DNA of 45,075 bases from positions 1-45,075 of the forward strand of contig JAUIIX010000023.1 in the NCBI GenBank assembly GCA_030431515.1. The letters run 5' to 3'. Source of the DNA: a bacterium. Its GTDB lineage: Bacteria > Bacteroidota > Ignavibacteria > Kapaibacteriales > UBA2268. Below are positions 23,743 through 32,121 of the stretch, in pieces. The translations under genes and the position numbers were made by a program. Below the pieces are notes generated by a model that searched no databases, had not been told where the DNA came from, and saw nothing but the letters and a program-made list of their open reading frames with translations. Position 1 is the stretch's first letter. Every line of letters begins with the position of its first letter.

Positions 23743-25384
23743 ATTTTATGTTTATGTCTAATTCGTGGAGAGCTTCCATTTTTTGATGCTCTAAAAACTC
23801 TCGTATGTCGCCTGGGTACTCTTTTGTATATCCGCCTTTGAATTCTATCGTTCGAGTAGTTAAACCCTCTAAGAAGTCTCTATCGTGCGATACAACTATC
23901 ATTGCACCTGTGTATTCTCTAAGTGCGTTTTTTAATACTTCTTTGGCTATCATATCAAGGTGATTAGTTGGCTCATCCATTACGAGTAGGTTTACTGGCT
24001 CGAGTAGGAGTTTTGCTAATGATAATCTACTTTTTTCTCCTCCTGAAAGAACGCTTACTTTTTTATAAACGTCGTCTCCACTAAATAGGAATGCTCCTAA
24101 TAGTGAACGAATTTGACTTCTCATTTCGTTTTGTGCGGCATTGTTGATTATGTCGAAAACTGTTAGATTGTCTTGTAATAAATGGGCTTGGTGTTGGGCA
24201 TAGTATCCTAAACTTAGGTTTGCTCCAAATGCTATTTCGCCATCGTAGCTTTCTTGACCTGCTATGATTTTTGAAAATGTAGATTTACCTTCTCCATTTT
24301 TTCCAACAAATGCTACTTTTTCGCCTCTATCAAGTGCAAAGTCTATTCCTTTTAAGACTATTTTTTTTCCATCGTAGGATTTGGTTAAATTTTTAGATTC
24401 GATAACTACTTTACCACTACGAGGTGATTCTGGGAATCTAAATTTCATTGCTGAGATGTCTTCGTCTTCTACTTCGATTACTTCCATTTTGTCAATCATT
24501 TTTTGTTTTGATTGGGCACGAGAAGCAAATGTTGCTTTAGATTTGAATCGTTCGACGAATCTTTCCATTTGTTCTTTTTTCTTTTGTTGGTTTTTAGCTG
24601 ATGCTATTTGCAAATCTCTTTGCATTGCTCTATTTTCCATAAATGCAGTATATGGATATTTTCCGTCATAGATTTTACCAAGTGAGATTTCCATTGTTCG
24701 ATTGGTAACTATGTCTAAGAATCTTTTATCGTGAGATACGATTAAAATTGCACCGTAATACTCTTTTAGGAAATTTTCTAACCAGAAGATTGATTCGATA
24801 TCAAGGTGATTTGTCGGCTCATCAAGTAGTACTACATTGGGTTTACGTAATAGAATTTTAGCGAGTTCTATTCTCATTTGCCATCCACCAGAAAATTCGT
24901 TTACTTTTTTGGAAAATTCATTTCTATCAAAGCCAAGTCCGAGTAATATTTTTTCTACTTCGGCCTCTGATGCACCACCACCGAGTACTTCAAATCGTTC
25001 ATGGGAGTCAGTTAATTCTTCAATTAACTTCATATAAGAATCAGTTTCGTAGTCTGTTCTTTCGGTTAATTCTTGATTAATTTTTTCTATTCTTTCTTCT
25101 AAGTCTTTGATTTCTTTCATTGCTGAGGCAGTCTCTTCAAAGACACTAATTTCAGAATTAGCTCCACCATCTTGGGGTAGATAGCCAATTTCATAGTTAT
25201 TCGGAACTCCAACAGAACCTTTAGAAGATTCTTGTAGTCCGCATATTATTTTTAGTAAAGTAGATTTTCCGTTACCGTTTCTACCGACTAAACCAATACG
25301 GTCTTTGTCTTTAACTGCAAAGGAAACATTGTCGAAAAGGGTTCTGCCACCGAAGTGAATTGTGAGATTATTAACTGTTAACAT
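23741..25384 (-). CDS. ABC-F family ATPase (ribosome-associated)
   Basis: 547 aa from the ATG at 25382-25384 (MLTVNNLTIHFGG); a longer version starting 27 bp upstream is less likely because family members begin at the first strand of the ABC domain. There are two complete soluble ABC domains without membrane segments: Walker A GRNGNGKS and GKNGEGKS, signatures EFSGGWQMRIELAK and VLSGGEKSRLSLAK, and Walker B with NVVLLDEPTNHLD and LLVMDEPTNHLD. The charged linker of about 80 residues between them (KNQQKKKEQMERFVERFKSK) is the ABC-F P-site tether region. Proteins of this type act on translating ribosomes. Which of the Uup, YbiT or YheS-like subgroups it belongs to cannot be settled here. Confidence 0.93.
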   Translation of the reverse strand: MLTVNNLTIHFGGRTLFDNVSFAVKDKDRIGLVGRNGNGKSTLLKIICGLQESSKGSVGVPNNYEIGYLPQDGGANSEISVFEETASAMKEIKDLEERIEKINQELTERTDYETDSYMKLIEELTDSHERFEVLGGGASEAEVEKILLGLGFDRNEFSKKVNEFSGGWQMRIELAKILLRKPNVVLLDEPTNHLDIESIFWLENFLKEYYGAILIVSHDKRFLDIVTNRTMEISLGKIYDGKYPYTAFMENRAMQRDLQIASAKNQQKKKEQMERFVERFKSKATFASRAQSKQKMIDKMEVIEVEDEDISAMKFRFPESPRSGKVVIESKNLTKSYDGKKIVLKGIDFALDRGEKVAFVGKNGEGKSTFSKIIAGQESYDGEIAFGANLSLGYYAQHQAHLLQDNLTVFDIINNAAQNEMRSQIRSLLGAFLFSGDDVYKKVSVLSGGEKSRLSLAKLLLEPVNLLVMDEPTNHLDMIAKEVLKNALREYTGAMIVVSHDRDFLEGLTTRTIEFKGGYTKEYPGDIREFLEHQKMEALHELDINIK

Positions 25385-25479
25385 TTTAATTTCTAAATTT
25401 GCAAAAAGCAAAATTAAGGAATTATTTTTGAATGATGTATAGTATTTGTATTAACAATTTATATTTGGGTGATTTTGTT

Positions 25480-26055
25480 CTATAATATTAATCCCATATT
25501 TATTTCATCTTCAAAGACAAAGTTTTGTTGGTAGATTTGTACGTAGGAATTAGCTGTAGAGACTAATCCAATTGGTTCAAAGTTTTTATTCTTTTTATAT
25601 TTGATGCCTGTGATTAAGTAGTAGCCAAGTGTTTGTCTTATTTCATCTTGGTAGTATGAGTAAGTAAGATTTTCTAATCTTAGTGTAAAATCTTCTGGTT
25701 GGAGTTCTCCATCATTATCAAAATAGTTTACCCAAAATGCGTTAGATGTTACATCTTCGTAAATATATCTTATACTATCGTTTTTAGAAAAATATTGAGT
25801 TGTTAGGTCTGAGTTTATTAATTTATAATTTAATCTTTTACTTTCCAGAAGTTTAACAATATCATACTCTTTACCATTGCGGGAGAATTTAATTTTGGAT
25901 TGTTTATTTAATAAACAACCTATACTTACTAATTTACCATATTTAAAATAGTTATTAAAAACTTCTTGTTCGAAACCAGGAACAGCATCTAATTCCCAAA
26001 TTGTTACATTTTTGTTGTTAATTTCTAAAACTGTGTTATCGTTATGTTTTTCCAT
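25480..26055 (-). CDS. 191-aa protein of unknown function paired with the MotA-like gene
   Basis: A soluble protein without signal peptide or membrane segment, rich in Tyr, Asn and Lys. It begins MEKHNDNTVLEINNKNVTIW. Predicted mixed alpha/beta; the second half (residues 95-190) is strand-rich, with DFTLRLENLTYSYYQDEIRQ and YYLITGIKYKKNKNFEPIGL. I do not recognise a domain. It starts 2 bp after the MotA-like gene, where motB would stand in a stator operon, but it has neither the membrane helix nor the OmpA-type peptidoglycan domain of MotB. A role with the channel is suggested by position only. Confidence 0.7.
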   Translation of the reverse strand: MEKHNDNTVLEINNKNVTIWELDAVPGFEQEVFNNYFKYGKLVSIGCLLNKQSKIKFSRNGKEYDIVKLLESKRLNYKLINSDLTTQYFSKNDSIRYIYEDVTSNAFWVNYFDNDGELQPEDFTLRLENLTYSYYQDEIRQTLGYYLITGIKYKKNKNFEPIGLVSTANSYVQIYQQNFVFEDEINMGLIL

Positions 26056-26057
26056 TA

Positions 26058-26858
26058 TTAATCGCCTTTTTTAAGAGATTTGAATTTAGCTCTCTCGTTT
26101 AAAATTTTAAATTGTTCTTGTGTAGGGTAAAATCCAGAAAGTCTTGCTCTGATAACTGATGGAACCTCCCCTACTACGATTCCATAAACACCATCGACCA
26201 TCATTTGAAAAACTTGCATTTCTTCATTGTGTTTGTTTCTCAGTTTATCGGCGATTGGTAACCAGAAGAAGTTTGCCATAAAAATACCCCAGAATGTGGT
26301 AATGAATGCAAAGGCAATTTTTCTGATTAGTAAGTTAGGTTCTTCTGCTGCGTTAGCAAGTGTTGTGATAAGTGCAATAATTGTTCCGAGTACTCCCATA
26401 GTTGGCGAGAAACCAGCTAATCTTTGGAATAGATCAATGTATGTTTCGTGTCGGTCTGTTATGTAGTTTAATTCAGTTTCACAGAGTTTTTCGTAAGTTT
26501 CGGCTTCAACTCCATCTATTGCGTATTGTAATATTTTTTTTAAAAAAGGATCTTTTACTTTATCTAACTCACTTTCTAAAGTTAGCACACCATCTTTTCT
26601 TGCTTTTGTAGATAAGTAAACTAAAAGATTAATTTGTTTTGTGTAGTCATAATTATTAGTAGTGAATGCTATTCTAATTAACTTAGGTAATTTTTTTATT
26701 TCATTCCAATTTGAGCCAGCAAGAGTTGCGAGGATAGCACCTCCAATAACAACAAGCATTGCTGTCCAGGATAGAACCCAGTAAGGACTTCCTCCTTCGA
26801 AGTAAAATGATGAGAAAACTATTACAATACCAAGAAAAATACCTATAAATGTATTCAT
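26058..26858 (-). CDS. MotA-like proton channel subunit
   Basis: 266 aa, four membrane helices (about residues 3-21, 28-47, 150-172 and 180-203) with the large cytoplasmic loop between helices 2 and 3 that marks MotA rather than TolQ/ExbB. Conserved parts are STKARKDGVLTLESELDKVK, LQYAIDGVEAETYEKLCE and the helix-3 segment FSPTMGVLGTIIALITTL with its proline. MotA with MotB forms the stator that turns ion flow into torque. No motB, flagellar or gliding gene is in the window, and the next gene is the unrelated 191-aa protein. It may power some other envelope machine, or pair with a distant motB. Confidence 0.82.
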   Translation of the reverse strand: MNTFIGIFLGIVIVFSSFYFEGGSPYWVLSWTAMLVVIGGAILATLAGSNWNEIKKLPKLIRIAFTTNNYDYTKQINLLVYLSTKARKDGVLTLESELDKVKDPFLKKILQYAIDGVEAETYEKLCETELNYITDRHETYIDLFQRLAGFSPTMGVLGTIIALITTLANAAEEPNLLIRKIAFAFITTFWGIFMANFFWLPIADKLRNKHNEEMQVFQMMVDGVYGIVVGEVPSVIRARLSGFYPTQEQFKILNERAKFKSLKKGD

Positions 26859-26919
26859 TTTTTTGTTTTTTTATTTTTATATAAAGCAAGATAAAAAAAT
26901 TATTTTATAAATCATAAAA

Positions 26920-27840
26920 TTAAATGTTAACTCTAAAGTAATTGTCGATTTTTTTTACAAATGCTGGTAGCTCTTCTGTTAGTTGATCACGAATAATTTG
27001 AATTAATTTTTCTTTTGGAAAATTATTTTTAACAACTATACTAACTTCTCGAATAGGAACTGGTTCTTCAAATTCTTTTATCATATCTGATTTTTTATTC
27101 ATTACTGAAAGTTCTGGTACTAAAGTATAAGCATAGTTTAAATCAACAATTCTCATCAATGTTTCGATGCTACTTCCTTGATAAGTGATTTTGCTTTCTT
27201 TTATTTTAGATAATTTACAAAGTTCAAGTGTTTGATCTCTGAAGCTATGACCTTCTTCTAATAGTAATAAACCATTTTCTGTTAAGTCTTTTAGTTTAAT
27301 TTTGTTTGCAGAATATAGTTGATGACTTTTTGAAGTGTAAACTAAGAATCTTTCATTGAATAAAGGAATTTCTCTTATTGTTTTTTCGTTTAAAGGTGTT
27401 ACAAGAATCCCAATGTCAATTTCTTCTGATAATAATGACTTTACTAAATTTTTAGTTTGCATTTCTTGAATAATAAACTTAGTATTTGGGTAGCTTTTGT
27501 TAAAGTTTTTAATAAAAATAGGTAGAATATATGATGCTAATGTTGGAATTATTCCAATTTTATAATCACCTTCTATTGATAAATGTTCTTTTTTTGCGAA
27601 GTTTTCAAGTGTATTCATATCATCTAAAATTGCTCTTGCTTTAGATATTATTAATTGTCCTTGTTCTGTTATTTTAAGTGGCTTAGAATTTCTTTTGAAA
27701 ATCACGATGCCGATTTCATCTTCGAGTTTTTTTACTTGAATTGAAAGAGTTGGTTGAGTAACAAAGCATTTAGCAGCGGCTTTATAAAAGCTACCTTCAT
27801 TTGATGTTTCTACAATATATAATAGTTGTTGTAATGTCAT
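26920..27840 (-). CDS. LysR-type regulator, OxyR-like but with Ser at the peroxidatic position
   Basis: 306 aa, the length of OxyR (305 in E. coli). The N-terminal winged helix contains SFYKAAAKCFVTQPTLSIQVKKLE. The effector domain follows OxyR closely: IGIIPTLASYILP, EIDIGILVTP and LLLLEEGHSFRDQTLELC. In E. coli the last stretch carries the redox pair Cys199 and Cys208. Here codon 199 is AGC (Ser, 27244-27246), while Cys208 is kept (27217-27219). It should not form the activating disulfide in the classical way. A 5-bp inverted repeat GTCAT/ATGAC (27836-27852) spans the start codon and might be autoregulatory. No catalase or peroxiredoxin gene is adjacent. Confidence 0.88.
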   Translation of the reverse strand: MTLQQLLYIVETSNEGSFYKAAAKCFVTQPTLSIQVKKLEDEIGIVIFKRNSKPLKITEQGQLIISKARAILDDMNTLENFAKKEHLSIEGDYKIGIIPTLASYILPIFIKNFNKSYPNTKFIIQEMQTKNLVKSLLSEEIDIGILVTPLNEKTIREIPLFNERFLVYTSKSHQLYSANKIKLKDLTENGLLLLEEGHSFRDQTLELCKLSKIKESKITYQGSSIETLMRIVDLNYAYTLVPELSVMNKKSDMIKEFEEPVPIREVSIVVKNNFPKEKLIQIIRDQLTEELPAFVKKIDNYFRVNI

Positions 27841-27898
27841 AAATAGTATGACGAAAGAATATTTATAGTATTATATAAACTATTAATATAATCTATAT

Positions 27899-28648
27899 TT
27901 ATTTGATTATATCATAATATAAATTAAAACTTAATCCATAAGTATTTAATTTATATTCTATTGGGCTTTGATTTTCGAAAGTATAATTAGATAGGTTTGA
28001 TTGAAAACTAAATGATACATCATAATTTAAATTGCTGATTTGTCCTAAATAAGATACTCCAAATAGATATGCTAATTTGAGATTAGTATCTTCATAAGCT
28101 ACTGTTTCTGAATGTAATAGTTCAAATTCATTTATTTGATATTTTCTTATTGAATTGAAATTCATTTTACCAAAGCGAGTTTTAATTCCAGCAAATATAT
28201 CTACATTTTTGAAACCTAAAATGTTATAATGAGTTGTAAAATCTATGTCAATATGTTCAATTGATATTTCTTGGTCATCTGTTAAATTATGAGCAATATC
28301 ATCTTCATTTAGTTTGATAGGATTTTGATTATAAGATGATTTATTTATTTTATTATTATAGTAAGATGTGTTTAATCTAAAAGAAAAATCAGAGAACTCG
28401 TTGTATCTATATTGAATAAAAAGATTTGGAAGGAAATTGTTATCTTCTAAATACTTTGGATTTACACAAAGGCAATCTTCGTCATCTTGAGCTAACTCGA
28501 GAGTATTTAGCATATATCCGAGTCCTACTCCAAGTGAAAAAATTGCTTGATTCTCTTTCTTTTTACTATTTAATAAATCTCTTTTTGGTTCAAATGTTTG
28601 ACCAAAAAGAGATGTTATTGAAATAATATATATTAGAAGTGATAAAAT
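27899..28648 (-). CDS. Outer-membrane beta-barrel-like protein; start codon uncertain
   Basis: The frame with an ATG begins at 28511-28513 (204 aa), but it continues open upstream without interruption to the topA stop and there encodes an obvious signal peptide, ILSLLIYIISITSLFGQ, then TFEPKRD and a strand-rich segment IFSLGVGLGYM. I therefore extend it to the ATT at 28646-28648 as the least bad initiation codon. No ATG, GTG or TTG occurs between the topA stop and 28513. The body is made of alternating amphipathic strands (NLFIQYRYNEFSDFSFRLN) and ends YGLSFNLYYDIIK, a barrel-like C-terminus. It lies 6 bp after topA. Function is unknown; the start could also reflect mutation or sequence error. 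Confidence 0.6.
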   Translation of the reverse strand: MLSLLIYIISITSLFGQTFEPKRDLLNSKKKENQAIFSLGVGLGYMLNTLELAQDDEDCLCVNPKYLEDNNFLPNLFIQYRYNEFSDFSFRLNTSYYNNKINKSSYNQNPIKLNEDDIAHNLTDDQEISIEHIDIDFTTHYNILGFKNVDIFAGIKTRFGKMNFNSIRKYQINEFELLHSETVAYEDTNLKLAYLFGVSYLGQISNLNYDVSFSFQSNLSNYTFENQSPIEYKLNTYGLSFNLYYDIIK

Positions 28649-28654
28649 ATTAAC

Positions 28655-31048
28655 TCACTTTTTCTTAGTTGTCGATTTTGTAGATGCCTTTTTAGTAGGT
28701 GCTTTTTTTGCAGTCGCCTTTTTAGCAGGTGCTTTTTTAGTTGTTGCTCTTCCACCTCTACCCTTTTTGGCAGGTGCTTCAGCAATAAACTTTTTACATT
28801 CTTCTAAAGTAAGTGATTTAGGTTCTTTGTCTTTAGGTATTTTAGCGTTAACTTTTCCATTTGTAATATATGGACCATATCTACCATTTAAGACTTGAAT
28901 ACCTTCTGCTTCAAAATTTAAAATTAATTTATTTCTATCGGCTTCTCTTTTTTCTTCTATCAATGTTATTGCTTGTTCAAATGTAACATCATAGACATCA
29001 ATCTCTTTTAATGATGCAAATGTTTTTCCAAGTTGAACATAAGGACCAAATCTACCTAAATTAGCTTTGACTGGACCTTCTTCAAGTTCTCCAAGTACTC
29101 GTGGAAGTTGGAATAGTTTCAATGCTTCTTCAAGTGTAATTGTATCTATTGAAAGATGTTTTGGTATAGATGCAAATTTTAGTTCTTCGTCAGACTCTTG
29201 GTCGCCAAGTTGAATCATTGCACCGAATCTACCAATTCTTGCATAAATAGGTTTCTGAGTTTTAGGGTCTAATCCAAGTTCTCTTGGTTTTATAGCTTCT
29301 GCTTTTGTAATATTTTCTGAATTTTTAATTGACTTACTAAATGGTATATAAAATTCAGAAATCATTTCATTCCAGACTTTTTTACCATCAGATATTTCAT
29401 CAAATTCTTGTTCTACTTTAGCAGTGAAATTTAAGTCAACTATAGTAGGAAAATGTTCTACTAAAAAGTTATTTACTACCATACCTGTATCAGTTGGGAA
29501 TAATTTAGCTTTTTCTGCACCTGTTATTTCAGTTTCAGTTTTCTCATTAATAACTTGATCTATAAGTGTAAGTAGTTTATATTCTCTTTCAACTCCAGGT
29601 CTATCTTCTTTAATTACATAAGATCTATCTTGAATAGTAGAAATAGTAGGAGCATAAGTAGATGGTCGCCCAATTCCAAGTTCTTCTAACTTCTTAACTA
29701 AAGATGCCTCTGAATATCTTGCAGCGGCTTTTGTAAATGATTGTTTGGCAGTCATTTGCTCTAAATCTACTTCTTCCCCAACTTTTAAGTTTGGTAGAAG
29801 TCCAGCATTGTCTTCATCTTCTTCATCGTCAGAACTTTCAAGATATAATTTTAGAAAGCCATCAAACTTAATTACTTCACCTTTTGCTTGTAGAGTACGT
29901 TCTGATTTTGAAATTCCAATATTAATAGTTGTTCTTTCAAGTTGAGCATCTGACATTTGTGATGCTAAAGTTCTTTTCCAAATTAAGTCATATAATTTTT
30001 GTGCAGAATAATCCATTCCTTGCACAGAAGTTGTATTAAAATCAGTTGGTCTAATAGCTTCGTGGGCTTCTTGAGCACCTGCTGATTTTGTTGTGAATTT
30101 TCTTGTTTGTAAGTACTCTTTTCCAAAGTTATTTAAAATAACGCTTGTTGCGTTTTCAATTGCAGTTTCAGATAAATTTAATGAATCTGTTCTCATATAT
30201 GTAATTTTACCATTTTCATATAATTTTTGAGCAATAGACATTGTTTGTTTTGCTGAGTAACCAAATTTTCTGTTTGCTTCTTGTTGAAGAGTAGAGGTAG
30301 TAAAAGGTGCTGTTGGTTTTCTTGTTCCAGGTCTTTTAGTTACATCATTTACATTTAAAGTAGAATTAAGAACCTCATTTAAGAATACTTTTGCTTCTTC
30401 TTCATCTGCAATTTTTTCTACTAAATTAGCATTTAAAGTTTTGTTGTTTTTACTAATTAAACTTGAAGTAACTTTGAAATAAGATTCAGGTTCAAAATCA
30501 AGTATTTCTCTTTCACGTTCAGAAATTAATCTTACTGCTACAGATTGAACTCTTCCTGCCGATAATCCATATCTTACTTTTTTCCAAAGTACTGGAGATA
30601 ATTCATAACCAACTAATCTATCTAAAACTCTTCTTGCTTGCTGTGCATCTACCAGTTGTTTATCTATTGCACGAGGATTAAGAATAGCTTTTTTAATTGC
30701 TTTTTCAGTAATCTCATGAAATACAATTCTTCGAGTTTTTGATTCGTCAAGTTTTAGAGCTTCTAATAAATGCCAAGCAATTGCCTCACCCTCACGATCC
30801 TCGTCCGTTGCGAGCCATACAATTTCTGCTTCTTTTGCTAATTTTTTAAGTTCGTTTACTGTAGATTTTTTATCTTTGTTGATTTCATATTGAGGAATAA
30901 AACCATTTTCAATATCAATAGACATTCCTGATTTTGGAAGGTCTCTAATATGTCCTATACTTGATTTTACTGTGTAATCTTTTCCGAGTATTTTTTCTAT
31001 TGTTTTCGCTTTTGCTGGGGATTCAACTATAACTAATGATTTAGACAT
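28655..31048 (-). CDS. topA: DNA topoisomerase I
   Basis: 797 aa from the ATG at 31046-31048 (MSKSLVIVESPAKAKTIEK). A type IA topoisomerase that relaxes negative supercoils. The Toprim domain has VESPAKAK and the metal-binding DEDREGEAIAWHLLEAL. The catalytic Tyr is in GKITYMRTDSLNLSE. The C-terminus has three topoisomerase repeat motifs (YARIGRFGAMIQLGD, LGRFGPYVQLGK, LNGRYGPYITNG) instead of Cys4 zinc fingers. It ends in a Lys/Ala/Thr-rich, histone-H1-like tail (APAKKATAKKAPTKKASTKS), probably a nonspecific DNA grip. It has its own promoter-like box and follows the atp terminator. Confidence 0.96.
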   Translation of the reverse strand: MSKSLVIVESPAKAKTIEKILGKDYTVKSSIGHIRDLPKSGMSIDIENGFIPQYEINKDKKSTVNELKKLAKEAEIVWLATDEDREGEAIAWHLLEALKLDESKTRRIVFHEITEKAIKKAILNPRAIDKQLVDAQQARRVLDRLVGYELSPVLWKKVRYGLSAGRVQSVAVRLISEREREILDFEPESYFKVTSSLISKNNKTLNANLVEKIADEEEAKVFLNEVLNSTLNVNDVTKRPGTRKPTAPFTTSTLQQEANRKFGYSAKQTMSIAQKLYENGKITYMRTDSLNLSETAIENATSVILNNFGKEYLQTRKFTTKSAGAQEAHEAIRPTDFNTTSVQGMDYSAQKLYDLIWKRTLASQMSDAQLERTTINIGISKSERTLQAKGEVIKFDGFLKLYLESSDDEEDEDNAGLLPNLKVGEEVDLEQMTAKQSFTKAAARYSEASLVKKLEELGIGRPSTYAPTISTIQDRSYVIKEDRPGVEREYKLLTLIDQVINEKTETEITGAEKAKLFPTDTGMVVNNFLVEHFPTIVDLNFTAKVEQEFDEISDGKKVWNEMISEFYIPFSKSIKNSENITKAEAIKPRELGLDPKTQKPIYARIGRFGAMIQLGDQESDEELKFASIPKHLSIDTITLEEALKLFQLPRVLGELEEGPVKANLGRFGPYVQLGKTFASLKEIDVYDVTFEQAITLIEEKREADRNKLILNFEAEGIQVLNGRYGPYITNGKVNAKIPKDKEPKSLTLEECKKFIAEAPAKKGRGGRATTKKAPAKKATAKKAPTKKASTKSTTKKK

Positions 31049-31076
31049 TTTTCTCAAATTAATAAAGTAAATTTTT

Positions 31077-31084
31077 CAAAACTA
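31077..31084 (-). promoter_or_regulatory. Probable topA promoter -7 box (TAGTTTTG)
   Basis: TAGTTTTG on the minus strand fits TAnnTTTG, 29 nt before the topA start. No clear -33 TTG is seen. Confidence 0.4.
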
Positions 31085-31169
31085 CGAATAAATATTAAAA
31101 AAATTGGAAAATTGGGGAAAAAAGAATTATAATTTTAAATTTAATGAGATTAAGTGTTATAACTATATT

Positions 31170-31193
31170 AAAAAAGGGAACTTTAAAGTTCCC
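31170..31193 (-). terminator. Terminator of the ATP synthase operon
   Basis: Perfect 18-bp palindrome GGGAACTTTAAAGTTCCC (31176-31193), followed on the minus strand by six T. It lies 33 bp beyond the atpG stop. It shows the operon ends at gamma, without beta and epsilon. Confidence 0.9.
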
Positions 31194-31226
31194 TATTTTA
31201 ATATTAAATAAATATTATTTACAATA

Positions 31227-32111
31227 TTAAGCGTTTTCTAATGCGTTTGCACCACCAACAATCTCTAACATTTCTGTTGTAATTGCTGCTTGTCTTTCTC
31301 TATTATAAATGATATTAAGTTTATCTACTAATTCTTTGGCGTTATTAGTTGCATTATCCATAGCCATCATACGAGAAGCTTGTTCAGCTGCATTTGACTC
31401 TAATAAATATCTCCAAGCAGAAATATTTAATAACTTTGGTAATAATTCATCTAATATTGTTGCAGTATCAGGTTCGTAAATATAATCAGTTTTTTGTTTT
31501 GATTCTGTATCTACATTTGCTTGAATAGGTAAAATTTGATTTAATGTTGGTACTTGTTTGATAATATTAATAAAACTATTATTGTAAACAAATACTCTAT
31601 CAATTTCACCACTTTCATATTTAGCTTGAACGTCATCAATGATACTTTGTGCAGTTGAAAACTGTAAATTAGCAAAGATATCTGGGTATTTTGCAATTAC
31701 TTCTAAATTTGATTTAGAGAAAAATGAAGTAGCTTTTTTACCAACTGTAATAATTTGAATTTTAACATTTGGGTTTGCTTTTTTGTAATCCTCAGTAATA
31801 TATTTATAAGTTTCTTTAAAAAGTGCAGAGTTAAAACTACCACATAAACCTCTATCAGAACCAATAACGATAAAAACAGCATTATTTACTGTTTCTCTTT
31901 GTTCTGTCAAAGGGTTAGAATAGTTTTCACCTAATCCACCAATTAAGTTTCCTAAAACTTCATTCAATTTTAAAACGTAAGGACGAGCAGATTCAATTGC
32001 ATTCTGAGCTCTTCTAAGTTTAGCTGCAGAAACCATTTTCATTGCCGAAGTAATCTTAGCTGTATTTTTTACAGTTTTGATTCTACCTCTAATCTCTTTA
32101 AGATTTGCCAT
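31227..32111 (-). CDS. atpG: ATP synthase gamma subunit
   Basis: 294 aa, the central rotor shaft of F1. Both coiled-coil ends are typical: N-terminal ANLKEIRGRIKTVKNTAKIT followed by SAMKMVSAAKLRRAQ, and C-terminal EQASRMMAMDNATNNAKELV with LNIIYNRERQAAITTEMLEI. The middle has VIGSDRGLCGSFN. It is the last gene of the operon, 10 bp after hldD. In most bacteria the next genes would be beta and epsilon, but here a terminator follows. Confidence 0.97.
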   Translation of the reverse strand: MANLKEIRGRIKTVKNTAKITSAMKMVSAAKLRRAQNAIESARPYVLKLNEVLGNLIGGLGENYSNPLTEQRETVNNAVFIVIGSDRGLCGSFNSALFKETYKYITEDYKKANPNVKIQIITVGKKATSFFSKSNLEVIAKYPDIFANLQFSTAQSIIDDVQAKYESGEIDRVFVYNNSFINIIKQVPTLNQILPIQANVDTESKQKTDYIYEPDTATILDELLPKLLNISAWRYLLESNAAEQASRMMAMDNATNNAKELVDKLNIIYNRERQAAITTEMLEIVGGANALENA

Positions 32112-32121
32112 TAATTACTCT

